Of a stretch of DNA of 64,000 nt, positions 42,419-51,222 are shown one piece after another. Both the position numbers and the translations under genes were made by a program. The notes beneath the pieces are model-generated. The model was not told the DNA's origin, searched no databases, and was given only the letters and a program-made list of their open reading frames with translations. Numbering within the stretch: the first letter of the stretch is position 1; every line of letters starts with the position of its first letter. Source of the stretch: Ottowia massiliensis (lineage in GTDB: Bacteria; Pseudomonadota; Gammaproteobacteria; Burkholderiales; Burkholderiaceae_C); assembly GCF_900240305.1 (NCBI RefSeq), contig NZ_LT964854.1:1736001-1800000 (forward strand), given 5' to 3'.

Positions 42419-42508
42419 TATTTGCTCCTTTATAAATAGCAATATGTCCTAGTGAAAACAGCGCAGAAAGGCATTTTTGATGCCTTTAATCTGCTCCTGT
42501 TTCTGATG
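42419..42508 (-). repeat. Dispersed GGAGC element, copy 12
   Basis: Reverse-oriented copy with core TCACTAGGACATATTGCTAT and ends AAAGGAGCAAATAA and CAGGAGCAGATTAAAGG. It lies 30 bp from the decayed insertion sequence. Confidence 0.88.
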
Positions 42509-42536
42509 ATCTCTAGCAGACAAGTTCGCCCTGAGA

Positions 42537-43244
42537 GACTGTTCTCAAAACTATCCCAAAAGCCTGGCCACGCGCCGAATGCAAGCAATCTTGACGAATG
42601 CTTCGGCTGAAGCCACGCTGACCTCGTAGTCCTTGCTCATTCTTCTAGAGCATGTTCCAGCCAAACATGCTCAGCGCCCAATTGATCAGGCTGCCCGAGT
42701 AGCTGCCATCGACAAAGATGGTCTTCAGACTCTCAAAGTACAAGAACAGCCTGATCAGCAAAGCCCAGGCTCCTGCCCGGTCTTGAATGCCAGCCGAGTG
42801 CACCACCACGGCCAGCAGCAGCCCCATTGTGTCTGAGGCTATGTGGCGCTTGTGCCCTTTGACTCTTTTGCCTGCGTCATATCCGTGCTGCCCTCTTTTG
42901 AGACGGTCTTGAGCGATTGGGAGTCGATGATGGCCACGCTGGGCTTGGCGCGTACTTGCTGGCGCAGCAGCGCCAGCAGCGCATCCCATACGCCGCGCTG
43001 ACGCCAGCGGGCAAAGGTGTTGTAGACCTGTTTGCAGGGCGGGTAGTCCTTGGGCAGTGCGTGCCACTGGCAACCCGTGGCTTGCACATGGAAGATGGCG
43101 TTGATCATGTCCCGGGCGCTGCGTACCCGGGGTCTGCCTGCGCGTTACCTGCCGGAAAGCGCTTTTGCACCTCACTGTTCGTCGGTCATGTCACTTGGAT
43201 ACATGACGATCGTTTGCCGTAAATTCTCTCTTTGAGGACAGGCG
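42537..43244 (-). mobile_element. Decayed IS5-family insertion sequence
   Basis: Short inverted ends share CTGTYCTCAAA (about 42539-42549, and 43231-43241 on the other strand). Between them on the minus strand are pieces of an IS5-type transposase in different frames: MTDEQ then a stop, RSARDMINAIFHVQATGCQW, YDAGKRVKGHKRHIASDTMG with the DDE-domain segment, and SKDYEVSVASAEAFVKIACI at the end. Several frameshifts and a premature stop make it non-functional. One end falls two bases from the stop codon of the LysM gene. Confidence 0.85.
42563..43195 (-). pseudogene. Transposase pseudogene (IS5 family)
   Basis: Remnant coding sequence of the element above, read across at least three frames. The first domain (QWHALPKDYPPCKQVYNTFA) lies in one frame at 42839-43108. 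The catalytic domain around VDGSYSGSLINWAL lies in another at 42645-42900. The C-terminal tail lies in a third. IS427-type relatives use one programmed frameshift, but three breaks point to decay. Confidence 0.8.
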
Positions 43245-43245
43245 C

Positions 43246-43731
43246 TTAGAGCGGCGGAATGCGCAGTTTCTGGCCGGGGTAGATTTTGTCGGGATGGGTG
43301 AGCATGGGTTTGTTGGCCTCGAAGATCACCGGGTATTTGCTGGCGTCGCCGTAGTATTTCTTGGCAATGGCTGAGAGGGTGTCGCCCTTGACCACGTCAT
43401 GAAATTGCGAGGGCTTTTCCTGCGGGAACTGCAAACCGTTTTCCACGCTGCTGACGCTGCCGACGTTGCCTGCCGCCAAGGCGGCCTTTTCTGCGGCGGC
43501 CTGGCTGGGAGCCTGGCCCGTGAGGGTGACTTTGCCGCTGGCGCCGTCAAAGCGGACGGCCAGGTCCGTCAGGCCCAGGCTTTGCTGCTCAATGTAGGTT
43601 TTGATGGCGGCGCTTGCCTTGGCATTGAGATCGTCCAGGGTGGCCGTGTTGTTCGCAGCCTTGGCTTCTTCGACTTCCTTGCTGCCGAACAGTTTTTCGC
43701 CAGCGTCCTTGATGAAGCTGAACAGTCCCAT
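43246..43731 (-). CDS. BON-LysM protein (YgaU/Kbp-like)
   Basis: Predicted 161-residue protein starting MGLFSFIKDAGEKLFGSKEV. A BON domain at about residues 45-95 (VRFDGASGKVTLTGQAPSQA) is followed by a LysM domain ending the protein (HDVVKGDTLSAIAKKYYGDA, then YPGQKLRIPPL). E. coli YgaU/Kbp of similar size is a cytoplasmic potassium-binding protein. There is no signal peptide, consistent with that. The ATG at 43731 is used. It is divergent from coaX with 67 bp between starts. Confidence 0.9.
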   Translation of the reverse strand: MGLFSFIKDAGEKLFGSKEVEEAKAANNTATLDDLNAKASAAIKTYIEQQSLGLTDLAVRFDGASGKVTLTGQAPSQAAAEKAALAAGNVGSVSSVENGLQFPQEKPSQFHDVVKGDTLSAIAKKYYGDASKYPVIFEANKPMLTHPDKIYPGQKLRIPPL

Positions 43732-43798
43732 ATCAGTGCTCCTTTGCTTGGGGTGAGAGAAGCGGGCATTGTGCCTTGCGCCGCTACCATCGCGGCCC

Positions 43799-44605
43799 AT
43801 GAGTTTTTTGGCCATTGACGTAGGCAACACGCGTCTGAAGTGGACGCTGTATGAGCGCCCGGCCCCGGGCGCGCAGGCGCTGGCGCGCGGCGTGGAATTT
43901 CTGGAGCAGATCGACCGCCTGGCTGACACCGGCTGGGCGGGCCTGCCGGAGCCGCAGTCCATGCTGGGCTGCATCGTGGCCGGGCAGGCCATACGCCACC
44001 GCGTGCATGAGCAGATGGAAATCTGGAGCGTGGAGCCGCACTGGGTGGTGGCCAGCAGCGCCGAGGCGAGCCTGATCAATGGCTATGACTACCCTGCGCG
44101 GCTGGGGGCTGACCGCTGGGTGGCCATGATCGGCGCGCGCCACCATGTGCTGGCCCGGGAAGGCCGGGCGCGCCCCATTTTGCTGGTGATGGTGGGCACG
44201 GCCGTGACGGTGGAAGCCATTGACGCCGAAGGCCGCTTTCTGGGCGGCCTGATCCTGCCGGGCCACGGCATCATGCTGCGCGCGCTGGAATCGGGCACGG
44301 CCGGCCTGCACGTGCCCACGGGCGAAGTGTGCGAATTTCCTACCAACACCAGCGACGGGCTGACCAGCGGCGGCACCTACGCCATCGCAGGCGCTTGCGA
44401 GCGCATGGCGCAGCACCTGCGCGCGCGCTGCGGGGAAGAACCCGCGTGCGTCATGACGGGCGGCGCAGGCTGGAAGATGCTGCCCAGCATGGCGCGCCCC
44501 TACGAGTTGGTGGAAAGCCTGATCTTCGATGGCCTGCTGGTCATCGCCCAGGCGCGGGGCCTGGGCGCGGCGAACGGGGCTGCTGCCCGTTTGCTCCATT
44601 TTTGA
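43799..44605 (+). CDS. coaX: Type III pantothenate kinase CoaX
   Basis: Predicted 268-residue ASKHA-fold kinase for the first step of coenzyme A synthesis. Motifs are LAIDVGNTRLKW (phosphate 1), GADRWVAMIGA, VMVGTAVTVEAID (phosphate 2 with catalytic acid region) and GGLILPGHGIMLRALESGTA. The ATG at 43799 is used. Type III enzymes are insensitive to CoA feedback. birA, a common neighbour, is absent. Confidence 0.95.
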   Translation: MSFLAIDVGNTRLKWTLYERPAPGAQALARGVEFLEQIDRLADTGWAGLPEPQSMLGCIVAGQAIRHRVHEQMEIWSVEPHWVVASSAEASLINGYDYPARLGADRWVAMIGARHHVLAREGRARPILLVMVGTAVTVEAIDAEGRFLGGLILPGHGIMLRALESGTAGLHVPTGEVCEFPTNTSDGLTSGGTYAIAGACERMAQHLRARCGEEPACVMTGGAGWKMLPSMARPYELVESLIFDGLLVIAQARGLGAANGAAARLLHF

Positions 44606-44661
44606 TAGCTGCCCGCGCTGATTCCACGGGGACTTGAGGCCGATTTGGCCCTGATTGGCAA
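44591..44661. repeat. Degenerate intergenic element of a second subfamily
   Basis: TTGCTCCATTTTTGATAGCT followed by GCCCGCGCTGATTCCA and GACTTGAGGCCGATTTGG. It shares the TTGCTCC start with the GGAGC family, but its interior follows a different pattern, seen again at about 47453-47515 (TTTTTTGATCGCTGCCCGCG). I recall similar AGCT-containing spacers being common in Comamonadaceae; unverified. Confidence 0.5.
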
Positions 44662-44712
44662 GAGCGCAGGCGCTGCGCCCGGCCCCCGCGTTTCGGAATA
44701 GGCGCTCAGGCG

Positions 44713-45291
44713 TCAGCGCATGAGCACGCGCGCCAGCGTGCCGGGCGCGCCTGAAACTTCGCGCACTTTGCCAGCGGCGTTGAAATGCACCTGGTATTCC
44801 TCAAAGCTGCCCAGCCAGTAGCGCCAGGCGTCCGTGTCCAAAGCAGGGTTTTCGCTGCTGACCGGGTAGCCCAGCGCCATGATGACCTGCTCGCGCGTCA
44901 TGCCCACGCGCACCCGGGCTGTGCGGATGGCCTCTTGCACTTTCTGCGGCCAGCGGGCCAGCGCCTTGGCCGGATCGGTTCTGACGATGTAGCGCTCGGT
45001 GAACTGGGCATCGTCCAGATCGCGGCTGTAGTCGTTGCCCAGGCGATAAGGCTCGCCCTTGATGGTGATGTGCACCCGGTAGCGGCCATGCCCGGTGATT
45101 TGCACGGGCGTGCCCGCCTGGATCAGCCGCGTGCCGTTGCCCGTGTAGTTGATGTCGCTGATCCAGTCGCCGCTGACCCGCATGGTGCAGCACAGCCAGC
45201 CGCTATAGACCGGCTGGGCTTGCGCCGGAGCGCAAAAAGCCGCCGCGCAGGCCAGGGCGGCGGCGCGAGAAAGGCTTGCAAGGTGTGTCAT
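44713..45291 (-). CDS. Periplasmic protein with BamE/SmpA-like domain
   Basis: Predicted 192 residues. The ATG at 45291 gives a signal peptide (RAAALACAAAFCAPAQAQP). The C-terminal 60 residues carry RVGMTREQVIMALGYP and then WRYWLG with an inward beta pair, the pattern of the SmpA/OmlA (BamE) fold. The N-terminal half contains GWLCCTMRVSGDW and is unfamiliar. There is no lipobox, so it is probably a soluble or loosely associated envelope protein rather than BamE itself. Confidence 0.7.
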   Translation of the reverse strand: MTHLASLSRAAALACAAAFCAPAQAQPVYSGWLCCTMRVSGDWISDINYTGNGTRLIQAGTPVQITGHGRYRVHITIKGEPYRLGNDYSRDLDDAQFTERYIVRTDPAKALARWPQKVQEAIRTARVRVGMTREQVIMALGYPVSSENPALDTDAWRYWLGSFEEYQVHFNAAGKVREVSGAPGTLARVLMR

Positions 45292-45377
45292 GGTGGCCTC
45301 CTGTTTCAAATCGTGAATTGATCGCATTTTGCATGTCCATCCAGGCGCGGCAAGGCCATGCCGGAAAATGGCCGCCC

Positions 45378-46325
45378 ATGAACGCATCCGCTTACACCCC
45401 TTTGCGCCCGCTGCGCTCGCGCCACGTGGCGCTGCGGCACATCAGCATGCACTTGAGCGAATGGGGCGCGCCGCCGGGCGATGCGGACGCGCCGCTGCTG
45501 GTGCTGCTGCACGGGTGGATGGATGTGGGCGCGTCGTTCCAGTTCGTGGCCGATGCCTTCAGCGACGGTTTTGCGCGCTCGCGCCGCATGGTGGCGCCCG
45601 ACTGGCGCGGCTTTGGCCTGACGCGCCAAAGCGGCCCGGTGGATCACTACACGATTGCCGATTGCCTGGGCGATCTGGACGCGCTGCTGACGCTGCTGGC
45701 GCCGGATGGCGCGCCGGTCGATCTGGCGGGCCACAGCCTGGGCGGGCACATTGCCATGCTGTATGCGGGTGCGCGGCCGCAGCGCGTGCGGCGCGTGGTG
45801 AATCTGGAAGGCTTCGGCCTGCCCGCTGCGGCGCCTGAACAGGCGCCCGCGCGCATGGCGCAGTGGCTGGATGAGCTGGCCCGGCTGCATCAGGGCCAGG
45901 CGGGGCTGAAGCCTTATGCCAATGCCGCCGCCGTGGCCGAGCGCCTGCGGCAAAACAATCCGCGCCTGCCCGCCGACAAGGCGCTGTGGCTGGCCGGGCA
46001 TTGGGCGCAGCCGGACGGGCAGGGCCTGTGGCGCGTGCTGGGCGATCCGGCGCACAAGGTCATCAGCCCTTACCTTTTCCGGCTGGAGGAGACGCTGGCG
46101 GCCTATCGCGCCATCACCGCGCCCGTGCTGGCCGCGCACGCGCTGGATGAAAAGGGGCGCGACAGCCTGGGCCTGCTCTGGCGCGGCCAGTACACGCTGG
46201 CCGAATACCTGGAGCGCATGCGCAGCGTGCCCGATTGCCGCATCGAGGCCGTGCAGGGCGCGGGCCACATGCTGCACCACGACCAGCCGCAGGCCGTGGC
46301 GCGGCTGATGGAGTCCTTTCTATGA
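45378..46325 (+). CDS. Alpha/beta-fold hydrolase
   Basis: Predicted 315-residue hydrolase with the oxyanion block LVLLHGWMDVGASF, the nucleophile elbow AGHSLGGHIA and a late catalytic histidine (QGAGHMLHHDQP). MVAPDWRGFG is typical of the lid-bearing epoxide-hydrolase/esterase-like group. Substrate is unknown. Its stop overlaps the ribF start as ATGA, so the two are translationally coupled. Confidence 0.88.
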   Translation: MNASAYTPLRPLRSRHVALRHISMHLSEWGAPPGDADAPLLVLLHGWMDVGASFQFVADAFSDGFARSRRMVAPDWRGFGLTRQSGPVDHYTIADCLGDLDALLTLLAPDGAPVDLAGHSLGGHIAMLYAGARPQRVRRVVNLEGFGLPAAAPEQAPARMAQWLDELARLHQGQAGLKPYANAAAVAERLRQNNPRLPADKALWLAGHWAQPDGQGLWRVLGDPAHKVISPYLFRLEETLAAYRAITAPVLAAHALDEKGRDSLGLLWRGQYTLAEYLERMRSVPDCRIEAVQGAGHMLHHDQPQAVARLMESFL

Positions 46326-47377
46326 AGATTTTTCGCGGGCTGCGCCATCCGGGCATTGCGCCGGGCTGCGCGCTCACCATTGGCAATTTCGACGGCGTGC
46401 ACCGGGGCCATCAGGCCATGCTGGCGCGCCTGTGCAGCGAGGCGGCGCGGCGCGGCGTGCCCAGTTGCGTGCTGACTTTCGAGCCGCACCCGCGCGACTG
46501 GTTTGCCGCCGCTACGGGGCAGCCCGATCTGGCGCCGCCGCGCATCAGCGCCTTGCGTGACAAGCTGGCCGAGCTGGCGCGCTGCGGGGTGGATCAGGCG
46601 GTGGTGTTGCCATTCAACGCGGCGCTGGCGGCGATGCCCGCGCAGGATTTCATTGACGACGTGCTGCTCAAGGGCCTGGGCGCGCGCCATGTGCTGGTGG
46701 GCGACGACTTTCGCTTTGGCGCCAGGCGGGCAGGCGACTTCGCCTTGCTGCAAGCGGCGGGCGCGCGGCGCGGGTTTGACGTGGCGCGCATGCCCTCTTA
46801 CGAAGTGCAGGGGCAGCGCGTGTCATCCACTGCCGTGCGCGAGGCGCTGGCGGCGGGCGACATGGCCGCCGCCGCCAGCCTGCTGGGGCGGCCCTACGCC
46901 ATCAGCGGGCATGTGGTGCATGGCCGCAAGCTGGGGCGCGCGCTGGCCGAGAGCGCGCCGGGGCGGCAAGACGGCTTTCGCACGCTGAACCTGCGCTTTT
47001 CACGCCGCGCCTGCGCCTGGCAGCCGGCGGCCAGCGGCATTTTTGCCGTGCGGGTATCGGGGCTGGGCAGCGCGCCGCTGCCGGGCGTGGCCAATCTGGG
47101 CGTGCGCCCTTCGCTGGATGCGCACGACATCAACGGCGGCCGCGTGCTGCTGGAAGCGCACGTTTTTGACTGGCCCGCCAGCCTCGGCCCCGAGGGGGGC
47201 TACGGTAAGATTATTTGCGTGGAACTCATCTGGAAACTGCACGAAGAAAAGCGCTATCACAGCCTGGCGGCGCTGGCCGAAGGCATCGCGCGCGATGGCG
47301 CCCAGGCGCGCGCGTGGTTCGAGCGCCATCCAGCGGCAGCAGCGGCAGCGGCCCATCCGGCCACGGGTCGAATTTGA
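46322..47377 (+). CDS. ribF: Bifunctional riboflavin kinase/FAD synthetase RibF
   Basis: Predicted 351-residue enzyme making FMN and FAD. The N-terminal nucleotidyltransferase domain has TIGNFDGVHRGHQAML, VLVGDDFRFG and SSTAVREAL. The C-terminal riboflavin kinase domain has GRPYAISGHVVHGRKLGR and the PGVANLGVRPSL block. A poly-alanine tail follows. Translation is coupled to the upstream hydrolase. It is followed by ileS and lspA, a conserved order in proteobacteria. Confidence 0.96.
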   Translation: MKIFRGLRHPGIAPGCALTIGNFDGVHRGHQAMLARLCSEAARRGVPSCVLTFEPHPRDWFAAATGQPDLAPPRISALRDKLAELARCGVDQAVVLPFNAALAAMPAQDFIDDVLLKGLGARHVLVGDDFRFGARRAGDFALLQAAGARRGFDVARMPSYEVQGQRVSSTAVREALAAGDMAAAASLLGRPYAISGHVVHGRKLGRALAESAPGRQDGFRTLNLRFSRRACAWQPAASGIFAVRVSGLGSAPLPGVANLGVRPSLDAHDINGGRVLLEAHVFDWPASLGPEGGYGKIICVELIWKLHEEKRYHSLAALAEGIARDGAQARAWFERHPAAAAAAAHPATGRI

Positions 47378-47540
47378 AGGGGCGGCGGGCCGTCCTGAAG
47401 ACGCGGCCTGCCACTGGCCCCGCCCCGCTTCTCTCCCCCCATCCGTTTCCCCTTTTCACTCATTTTTTGATCGCTGCCCGCGCTTGTGCGGCGGGCGCTG
47501 GCGGCCCTTTCAGGCCGGAAAAAACCTGATCCACTCCACC

Positions 47541-50423
47541 ATGAGCAACGACAGCAAGCAAGCAAGCCAAGCCAAGAGCTACCGCGACACCCTGAACCTG
47601 CCCGACACGCCTTTTCCCATGCGGGGCGAACTGCCCAAACGCGAGCCGGGCTGGATTGCCAGCTGGGAAGGCAGCGAAAAAAGCGGCGGCCTGTACCAGC
47701 GCTTGCGCGCCGCGCGCTGCGGCCACCCCAAATTCGTGCTGCACGACGGCCCGCCCTACGCCAACGGCCAGCTTCACATGGGCCATGCCGTCAACAAGAT
47801 TCTGAAAGACATGATCAACAAGGCGCGCATGCTCGATGGCTTTGACGCGCAATACGTGCCCGGCTGGGACTGCCACGGCCTGCCCATTGAAAACGCGGTG
47901 GAAAAAAAGTTTGGCCGCAAGCTGGGCCGCGACGAAATGCAGGCCCAAAGCCGCGCTTACGCCACGGCGCAAATCGCCCAGCAAAAGCAGGACTTCAAGC
48001 GCCTGGGCGTGCTGGGCGACTGGGACAACCCCTACCTGACCATGAACTTCGGCAACGAAGCCGACGAGCTGCGCGCCTTCAAGCGCGTGATCGAGCGCGG
48101 CTTTGTCTATCGCGGCCTCAAGCCCGTGTATTGGTGCTTTGACTGCGCGTCTTCGCTGGCCGAGTTTGAAATCGAATACCAGGACAAGCAAAGCGGCACG
48201 CTGGATGTGGCCTTTGAGGCCGACAACCCGCAGGCGCTGGCCGCCGCCTTTGGCCTGGACAGCCTGCCCGGCCCCGCCTACGCCGTCATCTGGACCACCA
48301 CGGCCTGGACGCTGCCCGCCAACCAGGCGCTCAACGCCAACCCCGATCTGGAATACGCGCTCGTCAGCACCCCGCGCGGCGTGCTCCTGCTGGGCCGCAA
48401 GCTGGTAGAGCAGGCGCTGGAGCGCTACGGCCTGAAGGGCGACATCATCGCCACCGCCAAAGGCCAGGCGCTGGCCGGGCTGGCCTTCCGCCACCCGCTG
48501 CATGACGCGGCCGACGCCGGCAGCGGCCCCTACAGCTACCGGCGCCTGTCGCCCGTGTATCTGGCCGACTACGTCAGCGACAGCGACGGCACCGGCATCG
48601 TCCACTCTGCGCCCGCCTACGGCGTGGACGACTACCAGTCCTGCATGGCCCACGGCATGCGCACGGACGACATCCTCAACCCCGTGCAGCCGCACGGCAG
48701 CTACGTGGACGAGCTGCCCCTGTTCGGCGGCCTCAATATCTGGAAAGCCTGCCCCGTCATCGTCGAGGCGCTGAACCAGGCCGGCCGCCTGCTGGCCTCC
48801 AGCCCGCTGCAACACAGCTACCCGCACTGCTGGCGGCACAAAACGCCCGTCATCTACCGCGCCGCCGCGCAATGGTTCATTCGCATGGACGAAGGCGAAG
48901 GCGTCTTCACCAAAGACAAGGCCCCCAAAACCCTGCGCCAGCTTGCGCTGGAAGCCATCGACCACACCAGCTTCTACCCCGAAAACGGGCGCGCCCGTCT
49001 GCGCGACATGATTGCGGGCCGGCCCGACTGGGTCATCAGCCGCCAGCGCGCCTGGGGCGTGCCCATTCCCTTTTTCCTGCACAAGGAAACGGGCGAGCTG
49101 CACCCGCGCACCATGCAAATCATCGACCAGGCCGCCGACATGATTGAAAAAGGCGGCGTCGAAGCCTGGAGCCGCGCCAGCGCCGAAGACATCCTCGGCC
49201 CGCAAGATGCGCCGCACTACACCAAAAGCACCGACATCCTGGAAGTGTGGTTTGACTCCGGCTCCACCTTCTGGCACGTGCTGCGCGGCTCGCACCAGGC
49301 GCTGGCGCACGACAGCGGCCCCGAAGCCGACCTCTACCTGGAAGGGCACGACCAGCACCGGGGGTGGTTTCACTCCTCGCTGCTGCTTTCCTGCGCCATT
49401 CATGGCCGCGCGCCCTATCGCGGCCTGCTCACCCACGGCTTCACGGTAGACAGCCAGGGCCGCAAGATGAGCAAATCGCTGGGCAACGGCATCGACTTGC
49501 AGCAAGCCTTCAAAAAGTGGGGCGCGGAAATCATCCGCCTCTGGGTCGCCGCCAGCGACTACTCCGGCGACATCGCGGGCGACGACAAAATCATGGCCCG
49601 TGTGATCGACGGCTACCGCCGCATCCGCAACACCCTGCGCTTTTTGCTGGCCAACGTCAGCGACTTTGACGCGGAAAAAGACGCCGTGCCGTTTGAGCAG
49701 CTGACCGAAATCGACCGCTGGGCGCTCACGCGCGCCGCCGCGCTGCAATCCGAATTCATCCAGCACTTTCGCGTGTATGAATTCCACCCCGTCGTCGCCA
49801 AGCTCCAGCTCTTTTGCTCCGAAGACCTGGGCGGCTTTTATCTCGACATCCTCAAAGACCGCCTCTACACCACCGCCGCCACGGGCCACGCCCGCCGCAG
49901 CGCGCAAACGGCGCTATGGCACATCACCCAGGCCATGCTGCGCTGGATGGCGCCCTTTTTGAGCTTCACCGCCGAAGAAGCCTGGCCCTTCATCGGCAAA
50001 ACCGGCCAATCCATCTTCTTTGAAACCTTCCACAACCTGCCTGCGGGCGACGACGCCCTGCTGGCCAAATGGCAGCGCCTGCGCGAAATCCGCGACGTGG
50101 CCAACAAGGAAATCGAATCCCTGCGCGAAGCCGGGCAAATCGGCGCTTCCCTGCAAGCCGAAATCGCCGTCACCGCCGCGCCCGAAGACCACGCCCTGCT
50201 CGCCAGCCTGGGCGCGGAGCTGCCCTTTGTCTTCATCACCTCCAAAGCGCAATTGCAGCCCGGCAGCGCCCTGGGCGTGCAAGTGCGCCCCAGCGCCCAC
50301 GCCAAATGCGAACGCTGCTGGCACTACGAGCCTGAAGTCAGCCCAACGCAAGCCATCTGCCAGCGCTGCGCCGGCAACATCAGCGGCGAAAGCGCACGGC
50401 AAGAGCAGCGCGCCTTTGTCTGA
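47541..50423 (+). CDS. ileS: Isoleucyl-tRNA synthetase
   Basis: Predicted 960-residue class Ia synthetase of normal length. The HIGH motif appears as HMGH at residues 79-82 (PPYANGQLHMGHA), the editing domain contains WTTTAWTLPANQA, and KMSKS lies near residue 645 (GRKMSKSLGNG). A C-terminal zinc finger has CERCWHYE and CQRC pairs. The ATG at 47541 opens MSNDSKQASQAKSYRDTLNL. It probably shares transcription with ribF and lspA, although 163 bp precede it. Confidence 0.97.
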   Translation: MSNDSKQASQAKSYRDTLNLPDTPFPMRGELPKREPGWIASWEGSEKSGGLYQRLRAARCGHPKFVLHDGPPYANGQLHMGHAVNKILKDMINKARMLDGFDAQYVPGWDCHGLPIENAVEKKFGRKLGRDEMQAQSRAYATAQIAQQKQDFKRLGVLGDWDNPYLTMNFGNEADELRAFKRVIERGFVYRGLKPVYWCFDCASSLAEFEIEYQDKQSGTLDVAFEADNPQALAAAFGLDSLPGPAYAVIWTTTAWTLPANQALNANPDLEYALVSTPRGVLLLGRKLVEQALERYGLKGDIIATAKGQALAGLAFRHPLHDAADAGSGPYSYRRLSPVYLADYVSDSDGTGIVHSAPAYGVDDYQSCMAHGMRTDDILNPVQPHGSYVDELPLFGGLNIWKACPVIVEALNQAGRLLASSPLQHSYPHCWRHKTPVIYRAAAQWFIRMDEGEGVFTKDKAPKTLRQLALEAIDHTSFYPENGRARLRDMIAGRPDWVISRQRAWGVPIPFFLHKETGELHPRTMQIIDQAADMIEKGGVEAWSRASAEDILGPQDAPHYTKSTDILEVWFDSGSTFWHVLRGSHQALAHDSGPEADLYLEGHDQHRGWFHSSLLLSCAIHGRAPYRGLLTHGFTVDSQGRKMSKSLGNGIDLQQAFKKWGAEIIRLWVAASDYSGDIAGDDKIMARVIDGYRRIRNTLRFLLANVSDFDAEKDAVPFEQLTEIDRWALTRAAALQSEFIQHFRVYEFHPVVAKLQLFCSEDLGGFYLDILKDRLYTTAATGHARRSAQTALWHITQAMLRWMAPFLSFTAEEAWPFIGKTGQSIFFETFHNLPAGDDALLAKWQRLREIRDVANKEIESLREAGQIGASLQAEIAVTAAPEDHALLASLGAELPFVFITSKAQLQPGSALGVQVRPSAHAKCERCWHYEPEVSPTQAICQRCAGNISGESARQEQRAFV

Positions 50424-50571
50424 TTTCCGCAGCCCCGCCAGTGGCGCGGCGTCCCGGCCATCCTGCGGACGCCGCGCTTCTCGCCCCCACGGACAGACTT
50501 GAACAGGCCGCTCATGCCCCCGCGCCGCCTTGCCGGCGCATCAAGAACAAGAGCGAAAAAAAGGGGCCCAA

Positions 50572-50638
50572 TCAGCATGATGTCCTAGTGAAACCTGCGC
50601 AGGCAGCTATTGAAAAAATAGCAAACAAAGCGCCTGCC
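50572..50638 (-). repeat. Dispersed element, copy 14 (hybrid, truncated)
   Basis: AGCATGATGTCCTAGTGAAA with CCTGCGC is the core of a reverse GGAGC element. At 50605 it passes into AGCTATTGAAAAAATAGC, an inverted repeat belonging to the other spacer subfamily. The left arm and the outer GGAGC ends are missing. It lies in the ileS-lspA spacer. Confidence 0.75.
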
Positions 50639-50658
50639 TTCTTCCGTCCTTGCCTCAC

Positions 50659-51204
50659 ATGGCCAAAAAAAACACTCCCGCCGCCCGCGCCGGAACCACG
50701 GCTGACACGACTCGCCTGGCCTTCTGGCTCCTGCTGGCCGCGCTTGTCATCGTGCTGGACCAGTTCACCAAATGGCTCATCGTGGGCCATTACCGGCTGG
50801 GCGATGTCACGCCCGTCACCAGCTTTTTCAACGTCGTGCGCGCGCACAACACGGGCGCGGCCTTTTCCTTTCTGGCGCAGGCGGGCGGCTGGCAGCGCTG
50901 GCTGTTCACCGGGCTGGGGGCGGCGGCGGCCCTGTTCATCGTGGCCCTGCTGCGCGGGCATGGCGGGCAGCGCCTGTTTGCCTTTTCGCTCAGCATGATT
51001 CTGGGCGGGGCCATTGGCAATGTGATTGACCGCGTGGTCCACGGCTACGTGGTGGACTTTCTGGACTTTCACTGGCGTTTTCTGAACGGCCTGTTCCACC
51101 ACGGCCACTTTCCGGCCTTCAACGTGGCCGACATGGCCATCACCGCTGGCGTGGCGGGCCTGCTGCTCGATGAGCTGCTGCGCGTGCTGCGGGGGCGCAA
51201 GTAG
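50659..51204 (+). CDS. lspA: Lipoprotein signal peptidase LspA
   Basis: Predicted 181-residue inner-membrane aspartic protease that removes signal peptides from prolipoproteins. Four membrane helices are visible, with VLDQFTKWLI and NTGAAFSFL family blocks. The catalytic aspartates are D124 (GNVIDRV) and D158 (FNVADMAI). The ATG at 50659 is used. It follows ileS, the usual order. Confidence 0.96.
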   Translation: MAKKNTPAARAGTTADTTRLAFWLLLAALVIVLDQFTKWLIVGHYRLGDVTPVTSFFNVVRAHNTGAAFSFLAQAGGWQRWLFTGLGAAAALFIVALLRGHGGQRLFAFSLSMILGGAIGNVIDRVVHGYVVDFLDFHWRFLNGLFHHGHFPAFNVADMAITAGVAGLLLDELLRVLRGRK

Positions 51205-51222
51205 CGCGGGCGGCGGGCCAGT

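Noticed and set aside
42839..43108. A functional two-frame IS427-type transposase using programmed frameshifting
   Set aside because: More than one frame change is needed, and a stop follows MTDEQ at the start, so decay explains it better than programmed frameshifting.
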